Below are positions 34,209 to 40,623 of a stretch of 40,623 nucleotides of DNA, piece after piece. This stretch comes from Candidatus Zixiibacteriota bacterium. Its GTDB lineage: Bacteria; Zixibacteria; MSB-5A5; JAABVY01; JAHJOQ01. A program made the position numbers and the translations under genes. The notes beneath the pieces were generated by a model. It was not told the DNA's origin. It did no database searches and was given only the letters and a program-made list of their open reading frames with translations. Location of the stretch: positions 1-40,623 of the forward strand of contig JAHJOQ010000090.1 in assembly GCA_018820315.1 (NCBI GenBank). The letters are read 5' to 3'. Position 1 is the stretch's first letter. Each line of letters starts with the position of its first letter.

Positions 34209-34238
34209 TTGATTTATAACGGAAATTGTCTATATTAT
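34209..34238 (+). promoter_or_regulatory. Candidate sigma-70 type promoter
   Basis: TTGATT (34209-34214) and TATATT (34231-34236) are 16 bases apart, in an AT-rich stretch about 55 bases before the start of the first Omp28-like dockerin gene. Confidence 0.45.
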
Positions 34239-34288
34239 TACACCCTGCACGGATGTTTTATTGTACTTGTTATTGGAGGAACATCATC

Positions 34289-35680
34289 ATGATTTTTGGC
34301 CGAGGTGGCGCCATGCTGCTTCTTGGGGCATTTGCGCTTGTGATGCTTTTCTCGATCTCTGCGGAAGCTGAGAATTACAGCCCCTCGGGCGAGCCGGAAA
34401 GGGCTCTTGAATTACCGATCAATCCGCCGTCTCTTTCGAGTTCATCTACAACCTATGATGGGCATTTGCGACTATATATCGTCGAACCATCTTCAAGATG
34501 GAGAAGCACCAGAGAGGAGTTCGGCCGGCCGTACTTTCATTATGGTCTTCTTGACTATGCATATAACGCAGATTTCTCCATCACTGAAAGCTCGACATTC
34601 GATCAGACTATTACGTGGGATGCCTCTGTCGCTGGATGGGGAGATGCACAGGAAGGCAACATAATGGTAATTGCCGTTGTCTTCAATCTCGTCTACACCA
34701 TAGGCTACGCGAATCCGCCATCGGGAAATCCTTTCATTTGCTATCCCGCAGATGCCGCAGCGGGTGCCAGGCCGGGAGAGACTGGCGCTAACGTTGCTGT
34801 CGGCGATTTCACTCACACCGTCTTCGCTGAGGAGGCAACACAGACCCCATGTACTTATTGCCCATACGCATTGTTTGCATTGGACTCAATAGATAAGTCG
34901 CTGGATTACCCCTTTTTCTATGTCGCTTTGGTCGAAGACAAAACCTCTGTTGCTCACAACAGGTGTGTTAACGATTTCAATACTGTCGGTTACCCGTCTC
35001 TCTTCTTTGATGGGGGAGATAGCGTCGTGGTTGGCGCTCTCAACGGTTATCAGGCCATCTACCGCGAGAAGATTGAAGCCTGCGGGCAGCGAGAGGTAAC
35101 AGGTTTACTGCTGAACATCGATGTTGAGTGGGTCGGTGACGATGTAGTATCGACTCATGTGACGATTGCTTTGGGCGATCCTACGAACCAGGCGCCGGTG
35201 TGTTCGTCGGCCCCAGTCGGGGCTGACACGGTTCTTAATGCGCTGAGTTACACTTACTCGGCCACCGCTACGGATCCCGAAGGGCAGCAGGTCTACTACA
35301 AGTGGGATTTTGGTGACGGTGTGACAGATTGGATCGGCCCCTTTGCATCTGGAGAGCCCGCGGAGCAGGAACATTCATGGTCTGTTGCGGGTGACTATAT
35401 CGTAAAGGTGAAATCCAAAGACCAGTGGGGAGAAGAATCTGGCTGGTCTGGTGGTATTACTGTGTCAGCGTTTTACTGTGGCGACGCAGATGGTCAGAAT
35501 CAAATCGACCTTGATGATGTTGTCTATCTGATTGCGTACATATTCACGGGCGGTCCGGCACCCGTTCCCCTTATCGCTGGGGACGCAGACTGTGTGAATG
35601 CAATCGATTTGGATGATGTGGTATATCTGATTGCCTACATCTTCACGGGCGGCCCTGCTCCGTGCATTTACTGTCCGTGA
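34289..35680 (+). CDS. Secreted Omp28/thioredoxin-like protein with PKD-like and dockerin domains
   Basis: A 463-residue exported protein placed at the ATG 8 bases after GGAGGA; upstream in-frame starts are not supported. The signal peptide is about residues 1-27 (ending AEA). A domain starting YDGHLRLYIVEPSSRW is followed by a thioredoxin-fold region with HTVFAEEATQTPCTYCPY (a CxxC pair) and GYPSLFFDGG carrying the cis-Pro loop, in the manner of Omp28-related proteins. Next is a PKD-like domain (ATATDPEGQQVYYKWDFGDG) and two dockerin-like repeats ending PAPCIYCP. It has a close paralogue immediately downstream. An extracytoplasmic thiol-disulfide role is suggested by the CxxC but not shown. 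Confidence 0.85.
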   Translation: MIFGRGGAMLLLGAFALVMLFSISAEAENYSPSGEPERALELPINPPSLSSSSTTYDGHLRLYIVEPSSRWRSTREEFGRPYFHYGLLDYAYNADFSITESSTFDQTITWDASVAGWGDAQEGNIMVIAVVFNLVYTIGYANPPSGNPFICYPADAAAGARPGETGANVAVGDFTHTVFAEEATQTPCTYCPYALFALDSIDKSLDYPFFYVALVEDKTSVAHNRCVNDFNTVGYPSLFFDGGDSVVVGALNGYQAIYREKIEACGQREVTGLLLNIDVEWVGDDVVSTHVTIALGDPTNQAPVCSSAPVGADTVLNALSYTYSATATDPEGQQVYYKWDFGDGVTDWIGPFASGEPAEQEHSWSVAGDYIVKVKSKDQWGEESGWSGGITVSAFYCGDADGQNQIDLDDVVYLIAYIFTGGPAPVPLIAGDADCVNAIDLDDVVYLIAYIFTGGPAPCIYCP

Positions 35681-35826
35681 CGGTTGGGTTTGTAGATTGA
35701 CTTTTTCTTGCTGCATCGACAGTTATACGCAGCGTGACAATACAGGATGCACGTCGTACTTGCTCGTTTGGATATTAGAAGTATATGAATAACATGTTTC
35801 TTTCAGAAACCAGAGGAGGTAATCGC

Positions 35827-37503
35827 ATGAAACGCCGCTACGGAGTCATCGGGATCTCTGTGGGAGCACTCCTAACCACAATGCTCTTGCTGTCATCGGC
35901 ACTCGCTGCCGACAATTTCTGCCCTCGGCCCGGACCAGAGAGAGTAGTTGACATTACCGAAGAACCGGCCATGAAGTCGGGAGATCGGGCAGCATATAAT
36001 GGTACCCTTCGGTTGGTCATTACCGAGCCGAATTCACGCTGGTACAATACGAAGTTTCACAGACCGCAGTACCATTTCGGTTTCATCGACTGGGCTCTCA
36101 TCCAGAATGTCGATTTGCCTACCGAGGCAGACACATTTGAAACGACGATTCAATGGGACGCATCTGACAATGGATGGACCGGGATAAGGTTCGACAATGT
36201 CGCGGTAGTGGCCGGGCTCTATGATGCTGATTGGGTGTGGAGATACTCCTATCCGCCTTCCAGCAATCCATTCCAGGCGCACTTCGTTGAAGCCTCCACA
36301 CATGCCATGCCGGGAGAAATGAAATCCAACTTCGCGACCTGCGACTACACACACAATGTTCTTGGCGAAGAAGGCACAGGCACCTGGTGCCCATATTGTG
36401 TCTATCAGATAGACGCCCTGCATGCTATCTCGCAAGCAGGCGATTTGCCGTTCCATTATGTCGCACTCATCCAGGATAAAGTGGCTGCTGCGGACAGCCG
36501 TTGCTCAAGCGATTACAATATTTACGGATACCCGACCTCTTGGTTCGACGGTGGTTATCAGGTTCTCGTTGGTGGATGGACCGGGATGGAGCCGGACCTA
36601 AGAGCAGATATTGCCACTTGTGGAAATCACATTGTACAGAATCTGAAACTTGAATTAGATGTTTCCTGGACTGACCCTGATCTCGTGACAGCCCATGTGA
36701 TAGTCACTCAGGGTCTTAATATGAATCTGGAGCCTGCGGTTCCCGGCGCTCCCAGTTGCCCGGCGACGGGCGATCAGTACACGCCAGTGACTATCACTGT
36801 CACCACCACAGATCCTGAAGTCGATGATGTCTATTACCAATTTGACTGCAGCGGAGATATCTCCGGTTGGGAAGGGCCGTTCCATTCAGGGGAACCGGCT
36901 GACTTTGAGTATTCTTTCTCCACCGGTGGTGACAACACGGTCATGGTGAGAGCAAAAGACAATTGGGGTTGTGAAACTGCATGGTCTCCGGCAGCCGATA
37001 TCTATATTAATCCCAATCTCGCACCGTCGACGCCCGACGCAGTCTCAGGCTCTGACTCTATAGTCGTTGACAGGAGCTTCACGTATTCCACCAGCACGAC
37101 CGATCCTGAAGGTGATCAAGTATATTACATGTGGGATTGCGGTGATGGTGTGTCTGGCTGGCTTGGCCCATACGACTCGGGCGAGCAGATGAATTATGAT
37201 CATAGTTGGGCGACCGCTGGCGATTACAGCGTGATTGTCAAATCCAAGGATGAATGGGACAACGAGTCCGCCTGGTCCGAAGCTGTCACAGTATCTGTCT
37301 TTGTCTGCGGTGACGCTGACCTGAACGGTTCGGTCGACATTGACGATGCCGTTGCATTGATATGTGTGATATTTTCGGGTTGTCCGCTCCCACCGACAGT
37401 AGTCGTTGATTCCGACTGTACGGGAGCTCCTGATATCGATGATGTCGTGTACCTGATAACGTACATCTTCGCTCAGGGACCTGCGCCTTGTGAAGGGTGC
37501 TGA
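35827..37503 (+). CDS. Paralogous secreted Omp28/thioredoxin-like protein, two PKD-like domains and dockerin
   Basis: A 558-residue exported protein, started at the ATG 6 bases after AGAGGAGGT. The signal peptide ends near ALA-ADN. It aligns along its length with the preceding protein: YNGTLRLVITEPNSRW, the thioredoxin-like GEEGTGTWCPYCVYQIDAL (CPYC pair) and GYPTSWFDGG. It differs by having two PKD-like units (TDPEVDDVYYQFDCSG and TDPEGDQVYYMWDCGDG) instead of one. Two dockerin repeats follow, the first altered (DLNGSVDIDDAVALICVIFS), ending PAPCEGC. The tandem arrangement shows a local duplication followed by domain gain or loss. A hairpin terminator follows. Confidence 0.86.
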   Translation: MKRRYGVIGISVGALLTTMLLLSSALAADNFCPRPGPERVVDITEEPAMKSGDRAAYNGTLRLVITEPNSRWYNTKFHRPQYHFGFIDWALIQNVDLPTEADTFETTIQWDASDNGWTGIRFDNVAVVAGLYDADWVWRYSYPPSSNPFQAHFVEASTHAMPGEMKSNFATCDYTHNVLGEEGTGTWCPYCVYQIDALHAISQAGDLPFHYVALIQDKVAAADSRCSSDYNIYGYPTSWFDGGYQVLVGGWTGMEPDLRADIATCGNHIVQNLKLELDVSWTDPDLVTAHVIVTQGLNMNLEPAVPGAPSCPATGDQYTPVTITVTTTDPEVDDVYYQFDCSGDISGWEGPFHSGEPADFEYSFSTGGDNTVMVRAKDNWGCETAWSPAADIYINPNLAPSTPDAVSGSDSIVVDRSFTYSTSTTDPEGDQVYYMWDCGDGVSGWLGPYDSGEQMNYDHSWATAGDYSVIVKSKDEWDNESAWSEAVTVSVFVCGDADLNGSVDIDDAVALICVIFSGCPLPPTVVVDSDCTGAPDIDDVVYLITYIFAQGPAPCEGC

Positions 37504-37926
37504 TTGAGCCTTGACAGTATTGATTTGAATATAGACTGAAATGAGTAAGCCGGGAATCGTCTGAGACGGTTCCCAGCTTACGTTTGTGGTGCGCCGTTCT
37601 CCGAATTCAATCACGATTATAGCATCATCCGCTCAAGAATCCCACTTCCCATATAGTGTCCTGTACATGATTTTGATCTGGACAATATGGATATAAGTGA
37701 TCCGTCACAATATTCCCGGCAATGGCTTCTATAAACGCTTGACAAAGATGGCGTTTGGTAATTACTTAGTGCAAATCGTATTTGGGAGGTGACACGCATC
37801 TCTCTGAGCAAGATAGTGGGAACTTACTATGTATTTGATTGTGAAATTATTAACAATCTATGTCGATAGAAGAGAATAAGAGTGTTCGTTCGGTTACAGC
37901 CGAGCGCATAGAGCAAGGAGAAGGAA
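37504..37926. other. Leader region of the qmo genes
   Basis: This 423-base stretch holds the terminator of the preceding gene, a candidate -35 box TTGACA (37739-37744), a Shine-Dalgarno-like GGGAGGTGA (37784-37792) with no start codon at the right distance, and a possible 16-codon frame (37829-37879, MYLIVKLLTIYVDRRE). AAGGAG (37915-37920) serves qmoA. The long leader suggests post-transcriptional control or gene decay. Confidence 0.45.
37545..37581 (+). terminator. Hairpin terminator after the second Omp28-like gene
   Basis: GTAAGC/GCTTAC (6 bp), then GGGAA/TTCCC (5 bp) and CGTC/GACG, with two mismatches, make a long stem from 37545 to 37581. A short GTTTGTGG follows. It lies 42 bases after the stop codon. 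Confidence 0.6.
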
Positions 37927-39204
37927 ATGGCAGAATTCGAACCGGCTGAAAGCCAAATCGCGGCCGATACTCTGGTCGTTGGAGGCGGAATATCCGGAAT
38001 GACTACCGCCATTGAGACGGCTGAAGTCGGCAAGCATGTTATTCTTGCCGAGAAGCTCCCGTCACTAGGCGGCAGAGTGGCATCGATGACTCAGTATTTT
38101 CCAAAGCTCTGCCCACCGACGTGTGGCGTGGAGATTAATCTGAAGAGGATCAGGCTGAATCCGTATATCCGTGTGCTTACACTTGCGGAGATAGAGAATG
38201 TGAGTGGTTCGCCCGGAGCTTATGAAGTCACCATCAAACTCAGCCCGCGTTTTGTGAACACAAAGTGCACGGCTTGCGGTGAGTGCGAGAAAGTCTGTGA
38301 GATTGAACGCGACAATGACTTCAACTACGGCATGGACAAAACCAAAGCCATCTACTTGCCTCACATGATGGCATATCCACAGCGCTATGTTGTTGACCCG
38401 CAGTTCGCGGCCGACGAGCGGATGAAGAAGTGCGTGGATGCGTGCGAATATGGCGCGATAGATTTTGACATGCAGCCGAAGACAATCACCGCGAAGGTTA
38501 AGGCTGTCGTATGGGCAACTGGCTGGAGACCATACGATGCTGCGAAGATAGAGAATCTTGGATTCGGCAAATTTCCGAATGTTATTACGAATGTGATGAT
38601 GGAGAGAGTAGCCTCTGAAAGCGGGCCATATCAGGGCAAGATTCATCGTCCTTCGGACAAGAAGGAAGTCACGAGGATCGGGTTCGTTCAATGTGCCGGA
38701 TCGCGCGATGAGAATCATCTGCCGTACTGCTCAGGCATTTGCTGTATGGCTTCAATGAAACAGGCCACGTACATAAGAGAACAGTATCCGGACGCTGAAA
38801 TACACATGTTCTACATAGATGTCAGATCTCCCGGACGTCTTGAAGATTTCTATGTCGCACGGCAGGCAGACGAAAAGATTCACTTCCACCGAGGGAAGGT
38901 TGCTCGAATCACCGAAGCAGCCGGCTCCAACAATCTGATCCTTGAAGCGGAAAACACTCTGACCGGTGAGATAACCAAGACCGAAGTTGACATGGCTGTC
39001 CTGGCAACCGGCATGGTACCGAATACGGCCGACAGTCCTCCGCCTCTCGACACGCAGCTTGACGAGTTCGGCTTCATAGTGGAAGACTTGAAAAAGGGAG
39101 TTGTCGGCGCTGGATGCACGATGAGACCGTTTGACGTCTCGGCATCGATCCAGGACGCGACTGGAGCTGCCCTCAAGGCAATCAACATCGGACTGGGGAG
39201 GTAG
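37927..39204 (+). CDS. qmoA: QmoA, HdrA-like flavoprotein of the Qmo complex
   Basis: A 425-residue cytoplasmic flavoprotein. The FAD dinucleotide fold is TLVVGGGISGMTTAIETAEV (residues 15-34), followed by LPSLGGRVASMTQYFPKLCP. A ferredoxin-like cluster motif has C114, C117, C120 and C124 (CTACGECEKVC), and a second, reduced pair is C169/C173. The HdrA-type signature VQCAGSRDENHLPYCSGICC is near residue 260. The length matches QmoA rather than full HdrA of about 650 residues. In sulfate reducers Qmo links the menaquinone pool to APS reductase. AAGGAG precedes the ATG, and qmoB starts 5 bases after the stop. No aprAB genes precede it here; the neighbour is a dockerin gene. A generic HdrA-like reading is the main alternative. 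Confidence 0.88.
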   Translation: MAEFEPAESQIAADTLVVGGGISGMTTAIETAEVGKHVILAEKLPSLGGRVASMTQYFPKLCPPTCGVEINLKRIRLNPYIRVLTLAEIENVSGSPGAYEVTIKLSPRFVNTKCTACGECEKVCEIERDNDFNYGMDKTKAIYLPHMMAYPQRYVVDPQFAADERMKKCVDACEYGAIDFDMQPKTITAKVKAVVWATGWRPYDAAKIENLGFGKFPNVITNVMMERVASESGPYQGKIHRPSDKKEVTRIGFVQCAGSRDENHLPYCSGICCMASMKQATYIREQYPDAEIHMFYIDVRSPGRLEDFYVARQADEKIHFHRGKVARITEAAGSNNLILEAENTLTGEITKTEVDMAVLATGMVPNTADSPPPLDTQLDEFGFIVEDLKKGVVGAGCTMRPFDVSASIQDATGAALKAINIGLGR

Positions 39205-39208
39205 AGCG

Positions 39209-40623
39209 ATGGAAGCTAAAGTAGGTTGCTATATATGCAAAGGCTGCGATATCGGAAAATCGCTCGATATCGACAAGTTGATTGAGACTGCGGGAGAACT
39301 GAAGCCTGCTGTCTGTAAATCGCATGATCTCCTCTGCAGCGCCGAAGGCGTTGAGATGATCAGGAAAGATATCGAATCTGACGGGCTCAACAGAGTCTGC
39401 GTCTGCGCATGTTCGAATCGAGTATTTCCTGAGTTGTTCGATTTCGGGACGGATATCTTCACAGACAGAGCCAACCTGCGCGAATGGGTTGTCTGGACTC
39501 ATCCAGCTAACGATGAAGATACTCAGATGCTCGCGGAAGACTATATTCGTATGAGCATCACGAAGGTGCAGAAAGGTGAACCGCCTGTTCCTTTCACCGA
39601 AGAGACAAGCAGAGACATCATGGTGATTGGCGGCGGAATGTCCGGGATGACCTCGGCGAAAGCAGCCGCTGATGCTGGCTATAAGGTGACTCTTGTCGAG
39701 AAGGAGGATCATCTCGGAGGCTGGGCGACCAAGTTCACCAAGGTGTTCCCGAAGCGACCACCCTACAAAGAGCTGGAGGGCACCGGCGTGGAGGATCTGA
39801 TCGGTCAGGTCGAAAGCCACGAGAACATCACCATTCACAAATCGACCGTTGTCAAGAAGACAGATGGCCAACCCGGCAAATTCATGGTGACGTTGACAAG
39901 CAACGGTTCGACGAGTGAGTTGCAGGTTGGGTCGATAGTTCTTTCTGCAGGATGGAGACCGTACGACGCCTCGAAGCTGACTCATCTCGGATACGGATCG
40001 ACCCCCGATGTCATAACGAACATTCAGATGGAAGAGATGGTCCTGAATGGCGAACTGAAACGGCCATCGAACGGCAGGCCGATCGAGAGCATTGCATTTA
40101 TTCAGTGCGCTGGATCTCGGGATCAGGATCACCTTCCCTATTGCTCGGCAGTTTGTTGCCGCGTTTCGCTGAAGCAGGCTATGTACGTTAGAGAGAAGTA
40201 TCCCGACGCCAAGATATATATCATCTATAAGGATGTGCGGACTCCGCAGCAATTCGAACTCTTCTACGCAAACGTTCAGAACGACAATGGTGTCTTCCTA
40301 ACCAAGGGAGAAATTGCGAGTGTTTCGAACGGTTCCGGCGGACTGAAGATAGACGTCACAGATACGTTATTCGGTGAAGACATTCAAGTGCAGGCCGACA
40401 TGGTCGTGCTCGCGACCGGCATGGTACCGGCCACGAAAGTCGAAGATATCCAGGCTCCGGCAGAAGGTGAGGTGTCTGGAGCTGACGCCGACGGCGAGAA
40501 GAAGGCTGCAGAAGCTGCCGAACCGGGAGCGAAGATCATAAACCTGACCTATCGCCAGGGTACGGACCTCCCGACACTGAAATACGGTTATACGGATTCG
40601 CACTTCATTTGCTTCCCGTATGA
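39209..40623 (+). CDS. qmoB: QmoB, HdrA-like flavoprotein (3' end outside the window)
   Basis: The frame is open for 471 codons to the last base, so the stop lies beyond the window; full QmoB has about 750 residues. The N-terminal 120 residues are the Cys-rich HdrA-like domain (VGCYICKGCDIGKSL, VCVCACSNRVF). The FAD fold is IMVIGGGMSGMTSAKAAADA near residue 135. The signature IQCAGSRDQDHLPYCSAVCC matches the one in qmoA. The last visible residues, DSHFICFPY, are the usual lead into the rest of QmoB. The C-terminal ferredoxin and MvhD-like parts and qmoC are expected downstream. GGGAGG at the end of qmoA precedes the ATG, so the two genes are coupled. Confidence 0.9.
   Translation, partial: MEAKVGCYICKGCDIGKSLDIDKLIETAGELKPAVCKSHDLLCSAEGVEMIRKDIESDGLNRVCVCACSNRVFPELFDFGTDIFTDRANLREWVVWTHPANDEDTQMLAEDYIRMSITKVQKGEPPVPFTEETSRDIMVIGGGMSGMTSAKAAADAGYKVTLVEKEDHLGGWATKFTKVFPKRPPYKELEGTGVEDLIGQVESHENITIHKSTVVKKTDGQPGKFMVTLTSNGSTSELQVGSIVLSAGWRPYDASKLTHLGYGSTPDVITNIQMEEMVLNGELKRPSNGRPIESIAFIQCAGSRDQDHLPYCSAVCCRVSLKQAMYVREKYPDAKIYIIYKDVRTPQQFELFYANVQNDNGVFLTKGEIASVSNGSGGLKIDVTDTLFGEDIQVQADMVVLATGMVPATKVEDIQAPAEGEVSGADADGEKKAAEAAEPGAKIINLTYRQGTDLPTLKYGYTDSHFICFPY

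Noticed and set aside
37829-37879. A 16-codon frame before qmoA as a leader peptide gene
   Set aside because: It has only a weak ribosome site and no attenuator structure or codon run was seen; kept only as a note in the leader entry.
39182-40252. A 356-residue open frame on the minus strand opposite qmoB
   Set aside because: It has no recognisable domain or ribosome site and mirrors the codon pattern of the well-supported qmoB frame on the plus strand.

Overview
The window looks like the chromosome of an uncultured, anaerobic, Gram-negative bacterium of roughly even GC. The best guess at affiliation is the candidate phylum Zixibacteria or a close relative in the FCB group. This rests on several large secreted proteins ending in paired dockerin-like repeats of the form GDAD...DIDDVVYLI.YIF.GGPAPC, on outer-membrane barrel and Omp28-like proteins, and on qmoAB genes. 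It is an inference from gene style, not a database result.

Layout. (1) 238-5679: a signalling cluster of a membrane-anchored cytidylate-kinase-like/BON protein, a TauE/SafE permease, a receiver-only response regulator and a sensor kinase, met tail-to-tail by a second cytidylate-kinase-like/BON gene. (2) About 5700-8140: a gene graveyard around tRNA-Arg(ACG) and tRNA-Ser(GGA). It holds copies of the tRNA-Ser 3' end, a decayed HD-GYP domain, a decayed dockerin, and an integrase N-terminus fused to an ABC-ATPase C-terminus carrying a nonsense codon. (3) 8403-9683: a calcineurin-type phosphoesterase. (4) 10167-12580: a tight operon of a 2-hydroxyacyl-CoA-dehydratase-like (double-cubane type) protein, its ATP-driven activase and a YedF/DsrE-like protein; a perfect hairpin separates it from a convergent M16 protease gene (12722-15487). 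(5) 16030-16419: an Rrf2 regulator. (6) 16909-21172: two secreted dockerin proteins, one a beta-propeller protein and the other a DUF1028/Ntn-hydrolase protein. (7) 21182-24855: an ATP-grasp ligase and a methyltransferase, divergent from a FemAB/CelD-like acyltransferase. (8) 24933-29807: a 1624-residue secreted dockerin protein. (9) About 30047-30294: a MITE-like inverted-repeat element and a second large hairpin. (10) 30369-34080: a small secreted protein, an aminotransferase, and a two-gene operon of a Ca-loop secreted protein and an outer-membrane barrel. (11) 34289-37503: tandem paralogues combining an Omp28/thioredoxin-like domain, PKD-like repeats and a dockerin. (12) 37927 to the end: qmoA and the first two thirds of qmoB, which runs off the window.

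How it fits together. The qmo genes point to electron transfer between quinones and sulfur metabolism. The YedF/DsrE-like protein, the TauE/SafE permease, the Rrf2 regulator and the activase-driven iron-sulfur reductase suit a strictly anaerobic, sulfur-linked lifestyle. Five intact genes plus one relic carry dockerin-like tails, yet no cohesin is visible, so the tails probably do something other than cellulosome assembly.

The most novel-looking items are the kinase-like/BON/TauE/two-component cluster, the dockerin proteins ending in conserved cysteines (two of them with extracellular CxxC thioredoxin-like domains), the DUF1028 protein whose signal-peptide cleavage should expose an N-terminal Thr, and the double-cubane reductase operon with a YedF-like third gene. 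No CRISPR array, rRNA or replication origin was seen.
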